From: Sphingobacteriia bacterium 28-36-52
GTDB lineage: Bacteria > Bacteroidota > Bacteroidia > Chitinophagales > Chitinophagaceae
Direction: 5' to 3'
Assembly (NCBI GenBank): GCA_002281575.1
Contig: NCGN01000009.1
Location: forward strand, 186,001-250,000
Length of the DNA stretch: 64,000 nucleotides
Part shown: one piece after another, positions 44,815 through 54,494 of the stretch
How positions within the stretch are numbered: position 1 is the first letter of the stretch
Layout: each line of letters begins with the position of its first letter
Translations under genes and position numbers: made by a program
Notes under the pieces: model-generated
The model's database searches: none
What the model was told of the DNA's origin: nothing
Seen by the model: only the letters and a program-made list of their open reading frames with translations

Positions 44815-45608
44815 TGGAACATTTATTAACTACCGAAAGCTTAATTAGTTTTTTAATCCTAACCATTCTAGAAGTGGTATTGGGAATTGATAATGTCATA
44901 TTCGTGAGCATCATCATGAATAGGATGCCCAAAGCATTTCAAAAGAATGCCAGACTAATTTGGATGTTTACTGGCATTATCACTAGAACCATTTTGTTAT
45001 TTGGTTTGAGTTGGCTTTTGACTCAAAAAGGAAAGCCTGTTTTTAGTTTATTTAGTAAAGATTTTGATTTAGCAAGCCTGGTAATGTTGGGTGGTGGACT
45101 GTTTTTGATTTATAAAACCGTAAAAGAAATCCACCATAAATTAGAAGGGGAAGAAGATGCATTAGCAGGTAGAAAGACCAAGGAATTGGGTATTGCCAGT
45201 GGTATTGCTCAAATTATAATGATAGATATGGTCTTTAGTTTTGACAGCATCATTACTGCTGGAGGTACAGCGAAGCATTTAGAAGTAATGATTGCTGCTG
45301 TTGTAATTGCCATGATTATCATGTTTTTATTTAGTTCTAATATTTCCTCTTTTATTCACAAGCACCCAACTTTAAAAATGTTGGCATTGTCATTCCTAGT
45401 TATGATTGGAATGGTATTATTGGTAGAGGGATGGAATGCTGAAAAGGCACATGAACTCCATTTAAAGCATTATGTCTATTTCGCAATGGCTTTTTCTTTC
45501 ACAGTAGAGCTGCTAAATATGAAAGCAAGAAAAAAATCAGCTCCGGTAGTATTGAGAGAACCATATTTCGAAGTACCCAATGAAGGGTACTCCGATCAGG
45601 CCAAATAA
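44814..45608 (+). CDS. TerC-family integral membrane protein
   Basis: The 264-residue protein has about seven membrane helices and the TerC pattern: EVVLGIDNVIFVSIIM in the first helix pair and IIMIDMVFSFDSIITAGG in a later one, each with conserved acidic residues in the membrane. Related proteins (TerC, Alx, YceF/MeeF) export manganese and help load exoenzymes with Mn2+ in other bacteria, or accompany tellurium resistance. Substrate here is not proven. It is coupled to pyrD (TAATG) and converges with the large barrel gene at a 9-base gap. Confidence 0.9.
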   Translation: MEHLLTTESLISFLILTILEVVLGIDNVIFVSIIMNRMPKAFQKNARLIWMFTGIITRTILLFGLSWLLTQKGKPVFSLFSKDFDLASLVMLGGGLFLIYKTVKEIHHKLEGEEDALAGRKTKELGIASGIAQIIMIDMVFSFDSIITAGGTAKHLEVMIAAVVIAMIIMFLFSSNISSFIHKHPTLKMLALSFLVMIGMVLLVEGWNAEKAHELHLKHYVYFAMAFSFTVELLNMKARKKSAPVVLREPYFEVPNEGYSDQAK

Positions 45609-45617
45609 ATTGTTCAA

Positions 45618-48600
45618 TTAGAAATCAAATCCTAATGCAAAATAGTAAACTGGTGCGCCTTTGAAGATTCCCTTCATTGGCCAACCAGCGTCAAACTTCA
45701 TGAAGTAACCCAATAAAGTGCTTCTAACACCAAAGCCATATCCACCTGCAAAAGGCCCTAATCCACCAGCGTCAATTTTAACCACAACTGGTGTTTGATT
45801 ATTAGTAATCACTTCGCCAGGACGCTTTATTCCATTGTACTTACCATTCCATGCAGTTCCCAAGTCTAGAAATTGTACCAATTGAAAATTGCGTAAGAAT
45901 GCATTATTAATGGGTCTATCGAATATGGTTGCAAAAAGCGGCAATCTAAATTCACTATTGATTACAAAAGCATTGTTGCCATTGGCAATATTTTGTCTAT
46001 ACCCACGCATATTCACAGCTAAAGATTGGAATGCATAATTTTGATCTGCCGCGGGTTGATTCCCATTGTTGAACTTAGGTCCAATCCATCCATCAACACC
46101 TCCTAGGTAATAAATTAATTTTTGGTTGCCCCAAGAGAAGTCTGCCGCAACCCTTCCTGCCCAAATAAAATTGCGATAAATTTTATGGTAATACCTTCCA
46201 TCAAATCCAAAATTCATGGTAGGCTTACCATTATTGATAGCCGTTTTTAAGGTTGGCATATTTACATCTAAGTAAACTTTATATCGTAAGCCATTCCAAA
46301 TATTCTGGGTTGGGTTAATGGTATTATCGTGAACATATTCAATTCTTGAAAGAATAAACTTTGAAACAGTATCCTGAAAAGCCAATGCATTTGGATTTGG
46401 CTGTCCAGCAATATTGTCAAAAGACTTCAGAACGCCTCTATCCGAGCGCAAACCAATGGTTGCTCTAATGCTTTTAACTTCATTTATAGGATAAGTTGCA
46501 TTCACCTGATACAAATTGGTGTACAACATATTATTAAACTGTGTATTAAAGAAGTTGGTAACATTACTTCTATAATAAGTAAAGCCCCAATCTAATTTTT
46601 TACGCATATTTTGGAATGAGAACATGAGGTCTTTGTCGGCCAAATTGGTTCCAAAACGCATTCCAGCAACAAACTTGACGTCTTCCATTAAATCACTTAC
46701 CCCTACTCTGAAAGTGAAATTGAAATCGTTTCCATTATTTAATTGAATAGGACCAGACCCACCAGCATATGGTTGATAACGATTGATTAAAACATTGTTG
46801 CTAAACCCACCTAATAAATAATCAGAACTAAACTTTAAGCGATAATCGAACAGTTTAGATTTTGATAAGCTACTTTGTCTTTGTTGATTGAAAGGAATTA
46901 ACAAAGCAGCATTATTTGAACTAGTATCGGGGAGCTCATCAGCAAATTCATTTTGAAATACTACCACTTTTTTTGCAGTATCATTGGCAGGTTTATTATT
47001 GTTGTATTGGATGGCTTTTCCTTCTGCTATTTTTTTATCGTCCAATACTTTCTTTACGTATTCTGTGTTGCGGGCATTTATATTTCTTCTAGCCAATGCA
47101 AGTTCATCTACTTTCAATTTGTATACAAACTTAAAATCACCCTCTCTTCTTACTTCACTTACCTGTCCGTTGTTTCCAGCAATTCTTGTTTCTAATAATG
47201 AACTTTGGTAATTGGTGATTGGGAAAGTATAGGTTGAATCTTTGTACACTTGAAAATAACTAACACTGTCGGGCTCTTGTTTTTGCCATGCTATTAAAGT
47301 AGAATCAAACTCTTTCGGCGCTGGATTTCTAAGTACTTCTTCTCCAATATAATACAATGTATCTAAGCCATTTCTTTGAGTAGAAAAGAACCCAGCCCAC
47401 CTATTTCCAATACCATTTTCATCGGAAACAAATGTAAAGTGATTGGTATTGTATTGCATGGGGAAACGTGCATTTCCCATTTTAACATTGGTTAATTGGG
47501 CAACCTGCTTTTCCTTACCGTCATTCAAAATATCTACCATGTAAATATTGAATGGATACCTACTAGGTAATACTGTGTCTTTATTGGGAGCATTATTACC
47601 AGGCCTATTCGAAGAAAAAATAATGCCTACTCTATTAGGGAACGACACCATCGTTGGATCTAGGTCATCGTAAATATCATTGGTAATTTGTGTTGCTTTC
47701 TGTTCTTCTATTTTATAGGTGTAAATATCGGAGTGCCCATTTTTAACCGCACTCAATACAAGGGTATTTGCATCAAGCATAAAGCTTGCATCTAAAATTT
47801 GATCAAAGCCTTCAATGGTTTGCTTAAATCGTTTATAACGGGCAATTAAGTCGTAAACAAACATGTTAATTTTGCCTTTCTCCCAATAAATCACCAATAA
47901 TCTAGATCCCTTCCCATCCCATGCCATTATAGGATAATTGGGATTCACATCGTGCATATTAGTAAGCACCCCACTCTTTAAAAGTACTTTCTCATCATAA
48001 AAATTTTCCATGAGCTTAACCGTGTAGATGCCCTTTTTAAATTCTAACACAGAATAAGTATTGCTTCTAGGATTGGGGTTGGCCTGAAATCTGAAATAAT
48101 CTATTTTTCCAATTTCTTCTGTAACTGTTAATTGGCCCTTTAATTGGTTTCTTCTTTGTCGAATATCTTTAATGTAACGATCTTGCTGGAACTGCATAAA
48201 ATCGGCCAATACGTCTTTGAATTTTTTCTTACAAATTCTTAAACAGGCATTGTTGATATTTTTATACATTCTAGCCAAATACAATAAGTAAGTAATATTT
48301 TCTTTCCGATACTTTTCTCCTATATAATTCCAAAATGCATGACCAGCCAATAAAGGCTTTTCAAATGCAAATTGATAAAATGAATTATATCGTCCACTTA
48401 ATATGGCACTTTTTAATTCGTCGTCTTTTTCTGTACTCCAAGACTGGCCTGCATATGCAACATATCCGTCTACCATCCATTTAGGTAAATCCAACAAAGC
48501 TTGGTTGCTTGCAAACTCCCCAATGTCGTCACCAAAAAGCAAGTTATCTGTTAGTACTTTAGCAATTCCTTCTCTTACTTGGTTTTTTAGCTTGGTATGG

Positions 48601-48992
48601 TTGCCATTAAAATAAACGATGATTTTATTGTTTACCAATTTAGTAACACCGCCTGAATTTTGCCAATCAGAACCAAGTCCAATATTGCTGCTTTTATAGT
48701 CGTTGTAATTATTATACACAACAATATTTGCCCGACGTTGTAAAGAATACTCAATAAAATTTTCAATAGATTTTAATTCTTCTTCTGCAACCTGACTTAC
48801 AAATTTGCCCAATTCCACACCTCCTTGAGTTACATAGGTATTGAAATTGGGAGATTGGTAAAACTTCCAATTAAATTTCTGGTGTTGAATTCTGTTTTTA
48901 CCAAATTCAACACTATTAACCTGCGCACTTAAAGCAGCAGAACTTAATAAACCAAGAAAAAAAATTACTTTACTAATACTATTCAATTGCAT
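45618..48992 (-). CDS. Large exported protein: peptidase-like N-terminus, beta-propeller and outer-membrane barrel
   Basis: The 1124-residue protein has a signal peptide (MQLNSISKVIFFLGLLSSAALSAQ). An N-terminal ~270-residue alpha/beta region resembles peptidase-MA-type domains without an HExxH motif (NFNTYVTQGGVELGKFV, DLPKWMVDGYVAYAGQSW). A TolB/WD40-like propeller follows (~310-600; YPIMAWDGKGSRLLVIYWEK, VGIIFSSNRPGNN). The C-terminal ~400 residues show alternating strands of a Bam/Omp85-type barrel ending FALGFDF with a terminal aromatic. It is probably anchored in the outer membrane by its own barrel. I do not recognise a named family. The frame starts at 49022, but the ATG at 48992 opens the signal peptide. 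Confidence 0.72.
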   Translation of the reverse strand: MQLNSISKVIFFLGLLSSAALSAQVNSVEFGKNRIQHQKFNWKFYQSPNFNTYVTQGGVELGKFVSQVAEEELKSIENFIEYSLQRRANIVVYNNYNDYKSSNIGLGSDWQNSGGVTKLVNNKIIVYFNGNHTKLKNQVREGIAKVLTDNLLFGDDIGEFASNQALLDLPKWMVDGYVAYAGQSWSTEKDDELKSAILSGRYNSFYQFAFEKPLLAGHAFWNYIGEKYRKENITYLLYLARMYKNINNACLRICKKKFKDVLADFMQFQQDRYIKDIRQRRNQLKGQLTVTEEIGKIDYFRFQANPNPRSNTYSVLEFKKGIYTVKLMENFYDEKVLLKSGVLTNMHDVNPNYPIMAWDGKGSRLLVIYWEKGKINMFVYDLIARYKRFKQTIEGFDQILDASFMLDANTLVLSAVKNGHSDIYTYKIEEQKATQITNDIYDDLDPTMVSFPNRVGIIFSSNRPGNNAPNKDTVLPSRYPFNIYMVDILNDGKEKQVAQLTNVKMGNARFPMQYNTNHFTFVSDENGIGNRWAGFFSTQRNGLDTLYYIGEEVLRNPAPKEFDSTLIAWQKQEPDSVSYFQVYKDSTYTFPITNYQSSLLETRIAGNNGQVSEVRREGDFKFVYKLKVDELALARRNINARNTEYVKKVLDDKKIAEGKAIQYNNNKPANDTAKKVVVFQNEFADELPDTSSNNAALLIPFNQQRQSSLSKSKLFDYRLKFSSDYLLGGFSNNVLINRYQPYAGGSGPIQLNNGNDFNFTFRVGVSDLMEDVKFVAGMRFGTNLADKDLMFSFQNMRKKLDWGFTYYRSNVTNFFNTQFNNMLYTNLYQVNATYPINEVKSIRATIGLRSDRGVLKSFDNIAGQPNPNALAFQDTVSKFILSRIEYVHDNTINPTQNIWNGLRYKVYLDVNMPTLKTAINNGKPTMNFGFDGRYYHKIYRNFIWAGRVAADFSWGNQKLIYYLGGVDGWIGPKFNNGNQPAADQNYAFQSLAVNMRGYRQNIANGNNAFVINSEFRLPLFATIFDRPINNAFLRNFQLVQFLDLGTAWNGKYNGIKRPGEVITNNQTPVVVKIDAGGLGPFAGGYGFGVRSTLLGYFMKFDAGWPMKGIFKGAPVYYFALGFDF

Positions 48993-49051
48993 ATCCGAAC
49001 TTTGGTATTTAAAATTAGTCATTTACCGTTAAAAGCAGGTAAAATACGTAT

Positions 49052-49690
49052 ATGATAAAGGTTAAGGTTTTCACATTCAGTCCAATTCAGGAAAATACCT
49101 ATGTATTATACAATGAACATAAAAAAGCCATTGTTATAGACCCTGGTTGTTATTTCCCCGCAGAAAAAGAACAATTGCTTCAATTTATTGAATCAACTGG
49201 GCTTGAAGTGGTTCAATTATTAAACACACATTGCCATTTGGACCATGTTTTTGGAAACAAATGGGTATATGAAACTTTCAAAACACCCCTTTGTATTCAT
49301 CCAGACGAAGAGCCAATGTTAAAATTGGCCCCTTTATCAGGTGAAAAATGGGGATTGCCTTTTGAAAATTACAATGGACCAATACAATACCTGCATCCGG
49401 GAGATACCATTTTGTTGGGAAATGATGCCCTGAAAGTGATTTTTGCCCCAGGCCATTCTCCAGCAAGTATTTGTTTTTACAGTGAATTTGAAAGCTTTCT
49501 TATTGGCGGAGATGTATTATTTAGGGAAAGTATTGGCAGAACAGATTTACCAGGTGGCAATCACGAACAACTGTTAAAAAGCATTCAAGAACAGCTTTTT
49601 ACGCTACCCAACGATGTTAAAGTATACCCAGGTCATGGGCTTACTACCACTATTGGGCACGAAAAGAGGCACAATCCATTTTTGCAATAA
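49052..49690 (+). CDS. MBL-fold metallo-hydrolase (glyoxalase II-like)
   Basis: The 212-residue enzyme has the metallo-beta-lactamase zinc motif NTHCHLDHVFGN (HxHxDH), a third ligand in APGHSPAS, DVLFRESIGRTDLPGGNH and the last ligand in VYPGHGLTTTIGHEKRHNPF. These residues fit the glyoxalase II-like, YcbL-type subfamily, which hydrolyses thioesters such as S-lactoylglutathione or related conjugates. Substrate cannot be confirmed. It starts divergently from the large barrel gene and converges with the 723-residue secreted gene with two bases between stops. Confidence 0.9.
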   Translation: MIKVKVFTFSPIQENTYVLYNEHKKAIVIDPGCYFPAEKEQLLQFIESTGLEVVQLLNTHCHLDHVFGNKWVYETFKTPLCIHPDEEPMLKLAPLSGEKWGLPFENYNGPIQYLHPGDTILLGNDALKVIFAPGHSPASICFYSEFESFLIGGDVLFRESIGRTDLPGGNHEQLLKSIQEQLFTLPNDVKVYPGHGLTTTIGHEKRHNPFLQ

Positions 49691-49692
49691 AA

Positions 49693-51864
49693 CTATTCAG
49701 GTTCTTGCTGCATGTAAGTATTAAATGCTGTAATAAAAATGGCACCTAAGTTTTTGTAAGGAGGAACATAGTCGTCAAACTTTTCTTTGGCTGTTCCACT
49801 AAATCGAATGGCCAAACTATTCCATAAAGCTGGCCATTTTAAGTTCTTTCCCAACCTTAATTCTTCACTAATCACATTAATTAATCCTTGATTAATAATA
49901 CCTGTGCCAATTTGTTTAGAAGAAATGATATGTGCGCCTGGAGCTATTTCTAACACTTCGTTTAAGCTTTGATAACCACCACAGCTTCCTAACAAAACCA
50001 GTTTGGCCGAAGATGGCATTTTATGAACAGTTTGTTTTAAATAGTAACTATGCCCTCGATGAATAACAATAGATGGGTGCAATTTTTCTTCATGCAAATA
50101 AGCAATCAAGCTATCCTGAGATGCAGCATCCAATTCTTCTGTTTCGTCTAATGGAAGGTTTGCATAAATAGTAATAGGTGTCCCTTTTCTAGAACTCACT
50201 TCTACCCATTGAGACTTCTTAGTTATTTTCCAATTGGCATTTCTGAATTTATTTAAAAATGCATTGAACACAACCATTCCATCTTTATCACCATAAAAAA
50301 ACTGTTGCATCACAACTCTCCCATTTTCTTTGTCTTTCAAATAAGTATTGGGCAATTCATAAATAGGCATGATGCCCAATTTTGCAGATAGGTCAATTTT
50401 ATTAGAAGGCTCCAAGGAAGAAAAAATAGTTTCAAGTAATTCATAAATCACTTGCCCTCGCTTATTTTTAATTCCGATACATCTTTTGAGTTCCAATTGA
50501 ACCTGAGACAACATTAGTTTTTTTAGTGCTGAATTGTAAACACTAGCATAAGAATCTGCCACGTCTACCGCATCTTCTAAAGAATTGGTTTTCTCTAGTC
50601 CATTTACAAAACCCCTCATCAATTGTTCCGCATCTTTCTTATCCATTTTAGACAGAAAGTCGTCTAACTTATTATACGCTGCAGTTATTTTAATGAATTT
50701 TTTGTATTGGTCATTATTTACCAATGCCAGCAAAGAATCAGAACGAGGGCTTTTCATTCCTGAAAAAATTCTTGGATAAACTCCATTTACAAAACTAGAT
50801 GTATACATTTCCTCTTCGCCTGTAACAGCCAAATAATACAATTCTTGAGGACTTAGTTTGCTAATACTTTTAAATCTTACAAAATCACTTTTTTCGTTGT
50901 GTAATGCATTGATTTCATTAATGTACAATTCAATGCTTTTGGCTTTTAATTTATTGTACAACACTTTTGCAGCCATTGGCGTATCGCCCATTTGTATTCT
51001 TTTAGCATAATCAATTCTAGTTCTTACTAATAAACTAAAATAACCTGCAGAAGTATCATTCCCAACAAATTTGGTAATGGAATCCATTTTCAATTTGCCC
51101 GTATACAATTGATCTAAAAAAGGAAAATACATTCTTCCAGTACTGGTTAAGGAGAGCCTTGAAACCAATTTCACAAACGGATGATTAACCGATTGAATTT
51201 TTTTACCCAATGCATTTGGCGCTGCAGCATAACTATACAATTCTTCTGGATTTCTAAAAGCGGCTAATACAATTAAGGAGTCTGCAGAAGCTGTTGATGG
51301 ACTTCTAAATAAAATGGGTAAAATTTTATCGGGATTACGATTGCATTGCTTTACCAAAATACTATCCTTTGCTGCAGACATCCCTCTATTAGAGGCAAGC
51401 ACAAAATTGTCGGTCAAAATAATTGCTGACTCTACATCTAGTTGCTTCATTAATGGTGCAATTGACCCTCCAGTTAATTGCTCATTCATAGCAGATTGAT
51501 AAGTATTCAATAAACTAGACAAAGGAGTGCCTGTAACTTTAGTACTTTGGTAATTCGCAAGATACCCTTGCAATAAATCATTAACCCCTCTTAACCAAGT
51601 ATATTTTGCATTATTATCTATTTCAGTACTAAGTTCTATTTTGCTTCTTAAGCTGGTAATAATATTGGCGACCTTTGCAAGTTCTCCATCAGACAATTTA
51701 TTATCTATTGCTGGGTATGCTTTGATTGAACTAAAGGTTCTTATTATGTACTCGTGATGCAATTGACGCATTGCAGGAATTGGAGGAATAGAGTCCATTT
51801 GTTGAGCTGTCAGGACCCCGTTAAAAGCAAATATTAAAAAGAGTGTATGTATTAGTTTATTCAT
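49693..51864 (-). CDS. Exported protein of unknown function with a possible caspase-fold C-terminus
   Basis: The 723-residue product starts with a signal peptide (MNKLIHTLFLIFAFNGVLTAQ) and a long, mainly helical body (~25-540) that I cannot assign. The C-terminal ~170 residues look like an alpha/beta domain: PITIYANLPLDETEELD, HPSIVIHRGHSYYL, KLVLLGSCGGYQSL, GAHIISSKQIGTGIINQGL. The order strand-HxGH-strand-SCGG resembles clan CD cysteine peptidases (caspase, gingipain, CHAT), with His602 or His605 and Cys628 as candidate dyad. The separation (23-26 residues) is shorter than usual, so this is tentative. The frame extends to 51900, but the ATG at 51864 opens the signal peptide. Confidence 0.6.
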   Translation of the reverse strand: MNKLIHTLFLIFAFNGVLTAQQMDSIPPIPAMRQLHHEYIIRTFSSIKAYPAIDNKLSDGELAKVANIITSLRSKIELSTEIDNNAKYTWLRGVNDLLQGYLANYQSTKVTGTPLSSLLNTYQSAMNEQLTGGSIAPLMKQLDVESAIILTDNFVLASNRGMSAAKDSILVKQCNRNPDKILPILFRSPSTASADSLIVLAAFRNPEELYSYAAAPNALGKKIQSVNHPFVKLVSRLSLTSTGRMYFPFLDQLYTGKLKMDSITKFVGNDTSAGYFSLLVRTRIDYAKRIQMGDTPMAAKVLYNKLKAKSIELYINEINALHNEKSDFVRFKSISKLSPQELYYLAVTGEEEMYTSSFVNGVYPRIFSGMKSPRSDSLLALVNNDQYKKFIKITAAYNKLDDFLSKMDKKDAEQLMRGFVNGLEKTNSLEDAVDVADSYASVYNSALKKLMLSQVQLELKRCIGIKNKRGQVIYELLETIFSSLEPSNKIDLSAKLGIMPIYELPNTYLKDKENGRVVMQQFFYGDKDGMVVFNAFLNKFRNANWKITKKSQWVEVSSRKGTPITIYANLPLDETEELDAASQDSLIAYLHEEKLHPSIVIHRGHSYYLKQTVHKMPSSAKLVLLGSCGGYQSLNEVLEIAPGAHIISSKQIGTGIINQGLINVISEELRLGKNLKWPALWNSLAIRFSGTAKEKFDDYVPPYKNLGAIFITAFNTYMQQEPE

Positions 51865-51943
51865 ATTCAATGTAAAAATAGGCAAACAGTCAGTTAACAA
51901 TTAGATAATAATGCAAAAAGAGCTAATTGCGAGTGAATGAAAT

Positions 51944-51951
51944 TAACTTTG
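51944..51951 (+). promoter_or_regulatory. -7 promoter element of the PhoB-like operon
   Basis: TAACTTTG fits TAnnTTTG and lies 18 bases ahead of the ATG at 51970. It is within the frame that would begin at 51937, so the later start is preferred. Confidence 0.5.
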
Positions 51952-51969
51952 TGTAAACAGAATGTTACC

Positions 51970-52650
51970 ATGGAAGGGAAGGCCAAACAGATATTAATTG
52001 CAGACGACGAGCCAGATATTTTAGAAATCATCCGATACAACCTAGAAAAAGAAGGCTATGAAGTTCATACAGCCAAGGATGGTAACGAAGCAATTGAGAA
52101 AGCCAAACAGCTCTATCCCGATTTAATTATTCTTGACATCATGATGCCCCGTAAAAATGGCGTTGAAGTTTGTCAGATTCTAAGAACACAGCCCAGCTTT
52201 CAAGATACCCTTATCATTTTTTTAACTGCAATGAGCGATGAAAGCTCTCAAATAAAAGGACTTGAAACTGGGGCAGACGATTATATAAGTAAGCCAATTA
52301 GCCCTAAAGTATTGGTAAGCAGAGTAAATGCCCTATTCAGAAGAGTTACAAGCAAAGAAGCTGGAAAAACATTACAAATTGGCAATATTGCAATAGATCC
52401 AGTTAAATTTTTGGTTTCTGTTGATGGAAATGAAGTGATTTTGGCAAAGAAAGAATTTGAATTAATTTATTTATTGGCTTCTAAACCAGGCAGAGTCTTT
52501 TTAAGAAACGAAATACTAACCCAAGTTTGGGGCAATGAAGTAATTGTGGGCGACAGAACCATTGACGTACATGTTAGAAAAGTAAGACAAAAATTAGGTA
52601 TAGATTGCATCACCACCGTAAAAGGGGTAGGTTACAAATTTGAGATTTGA
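51970..52650 (+). CDS. OmpR/PhoB-family response regulator
   Basis: The 226-residue regulator has a receiver domain (~6-122) with acidic pocket IADDEPD, phospho-acceptor Asp56 in LIILDIMMPRKNG, LTAMSDE and SKPISPK, then a winged-helix DNA-binding domain (~132-226) with EFELIYLLASKPGRVFLRNE and DVHVRKVRQKLG. It is 36 bases ahead of its probable partner kinase, and a DUF47 and Pit phosphate transporter follow. The layout resembles PhoB-PhoR of phosphate regulation, but specificity is inferred from neighbours. The start chosen (51970) follows a -7 element; an upstream in-frame ATG at 51937 overlaps the promoter. Confidence 0.92.
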   Translation: MEGKAKQILIADDEPDILEIIRYNLEKEGYEVHTAKDGNEAIEKAKQLYPDLIILDIMMPRKNGVEVCQILRTQPSFQDTLIIFLTAMSDESSQIKGLETGADDYISKPISPKVLVSRVNALFRRVTSKEAGKTLQIGNIAIDPVKFLVSVDGNEVILAKKEFELIYLLASKPGRVFLRNEILTQVWGNEVIVGDRTIDVHVRKVRQKLGIDCITTVKGVGYKFEI

Positions 52651-52686
52651 ACACTCAGTTCAGCAGCAAAAATGTAAATTGCCACT

Positions 52687-53733
52687 ATGCTGAACACTAA
52701 AAATCTTTCCCCTAAGCAGCTTTCGGCCTTTACAGCAGCCATTTTAGCTATCCCAATTTCGATAGGCATTTGGTTTATTAAACCAGATTTGATTATAGCC
52801 ATTGTATCATTAATTCTAACATTTATAGGTAGTTATTTATTAATTGGATTTGTTTTAGAATCTTTTATATATAGAAAGATTAAATTGATATATAAATTCA
52901 TCTATCAAACAAAAGCATCAAAAAGAGAAGAGACTTATTACAAATACATTTTACCACAAAAGGGTATTGATGAAGTAAGAGAAGATGTGGAAAAGTGGGC
53001 AGAACAAAGAAGTGCAGAAATTGAAATCTTAAAACAAAATGAAGTCTTTAGAAAAGAGTTCCTACAAAATTTAGCCCATGAATTTAAAACACCCATTTTT
53101 GCCATACAAGGCTATATTGATACCTTAAGAGATGGGGCAATAGATAATAGAGAAATCAGTATTCGTTTTTTAGAGAATACTGCTAAGAACGTAGATAGAA
53201 TGGTTAACCTAGTTAAAGACCTAGATGCTATTTCTAGACTAGAAAGCGGGGAACAACCATTACACAAAGAGTCATTCATTATTCAAGATTTAATAAAAGA
53301 AATCTATGAGACCCTCTCTATTAAAATTGATGCTAAAAAAATAAATACTAGTATTAAAAAAGGATGTGAGTTTCCTGTTACTGTTTTTGCAGATAAAGAA
53401 AAAATTAGACAAGTCATTAATAATTTGGTTATTAACGCTATTAAGTATGGCAAAGAAGGAGGTCATATTATTGCAAGCATCTATAAAACCGATGAAGAAC
53501 ACGTTTTGGTAGAACTCAGCGATGATGGTATTGGCATTGCTGAAGAGCACATACCAAGGGTATTTGAAAGATTCTATAGAACGGATCGAGGTAGGAGCAG
53601 AGATGTGGGCGGTACAGGTTTGGGCTTGGCCATTTGCAAACATATCATTGAAGCACATGGACAAACAATGCATATCCGATCTAAAATTGACGTTGGAACA
53701 TCAGTCGGTTTCACTTTAGATGGAAAGCAATAG
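52687..53733 (+). CDS. PhoR-like sensor histidine kinase
   Basis: The 348-residue kinase has two N-terminal membrane helices (~14-30, 35-57) with almost no periplasmic loop, a linker, a HisKA domain with His131 in LQNLAHEFKTPIFAI, and HATPase_c (VINNLVINAIKYG, LSDDGIGIAEEHIPRVFERFYR, GTGLGLAICKHII). The tiny external loop is like PhoR, which senses through a membrane complex rather than by direct ligand binding. It lacks the PAS domain of E. coli PhoR. It is cotranscribed with the PhoB-like regulator. Confidence 0.9.
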   Translation: MLNTKNLSPKQLSAFTAAILAIPISIGIWFIKPDLIIAIVSLILTFIGSYLLIGFVLESFIYRKIKLIYKFIYQTKASKREETYYKYILPQKGIDEVREDVEKWAEQRSAEIEILKQNEVFRKEFLQNLAHEFKTPIFAIQGYIDTLRDGAIDNREISIRFLENTAKNVDRMVNLVKDLDAISRLESGEQPLHKESFIIQDLIKEIYETLSIKIDAKKINTSIKKGCEFPVTVFADKEKIRQVINNLVINAIKYGKEGGHIIASIYKTDEEHVLVELSDDGIGIAEEHIPRVFERFYRTDRGRSRDVGGTGLGLAICKHIIEAHGQTMHIRSKIDVGTSVGFTLDGKQ

Positions 53734-53801
53734 ATTTTTTATTTTCAATATTATCGAATTATTAATTTTTTGTAACACGCGAACATCCGAAAGCATTAAG
53801 G

Positions 53802-53809
53802 TAAATTCG
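53802..53809 (+). promoter_or_regulatory. Probable -7 promoter element of the DUF47-pit operon (variant)
   Basis: TAAATTCG followed by CACAA is a one-mismatch version of TAnnTTTG, 16 bases from the DUF47 ATG, and resembles the pyrD element at 43737-43744. Confidence 0.35.
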
Positions 53810-53825
53810 CACAAATTTTAAGAAC

Positions 53826-54473
53826 ATGGGTGTCAATAACATCGGCCGCTTTTTCATGCCAAAGAATAAAGTTTTTTACGAACTTTTTGAAGACGTTGCT
53901 GAAAAAGGGCACGAAATGGGTATCAAATTAAAAGAAATGGTTGGTGAGCCAGACGAAGATAAACGAAGAGCCATTTTAGCAATTATCGAAGATTTAGAAC
54001 ACAAGAATGACGATAATACTCACAGAGTTTTTACTGAACTAGGAAGAAATTTTATTACTCCATTTGACAGAGAAGATATTCATTACTTAGCAACAGCTTT
54101 AGATGATATTGCAGACTATATTTTTGCTTCTGCAAAAAAAATAAATTTCTACAGCGTTAACCCCAACGATACCGGAATTCAAAAAATGGCCGACTTGATT
54201 TTGCAGGGCACTATTGAAATTAAAAAAGCGGTATTTGGTTTGAGGGATATGAAAAACCTTCGTGAAATGACTGAAGCCATGGTTAAAGTAAACAGTATTG
54301 AGAACCAAGCAGACGATGTGTTTGACATGAGTATTGAAATGTTGTTTCAGAAGGAAAACGATTTCAAGGAAGTAATTAAAAAAAGAGAGATTTATCAAGT
54401 GATGGAAATAGCAACAGATAAATGTGAAGACGCAGCTAACGTAATTGAGTCTATCATAATTAAATACGCTTAA
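53826..54473 (+). CDS. DUF47 (PhoU-like) phosphate transport regulator
   Basis: The 215-residue cytoplasmic protein is an all-helical PhoU-like bundle of the DUF47 family: FYELFEDVAEKGHEMGIKL, EDLEHKNDDNTHRVFTELG, TPFDREDIHYLATALDDIADYI (in parts) and EIATDKCEDAANVIESII. The conserved E/D-xxxD acidic pairs in the helices bind metal clusters in PhoU. DUF47 genes usually precede pit and modulate the transporter. Here the pit gene follows after 21 bases. Confidence 0.92.
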   Translation: MGVNNIGRFFMPKNKVFYELFEDVAEKGHEMGIKLKEMVGEPDEDKRRAILAIIEDLEHKNDDNTHRVFTELGRNFITPFDREDIHYLATALDDIADYIFASAKKINFYSVNPNDTGIQKMADLILQGTIEIKKAVFGLRDMKNLREMTEAMVKVNSIENQADDVFDMSIEMLFQKENDFKEVIKKREIYQVMEIATDKCEDAANVIESIIIKYA

Positions 54474-54494
54474 TCAGCATCATCAACTTGATTT

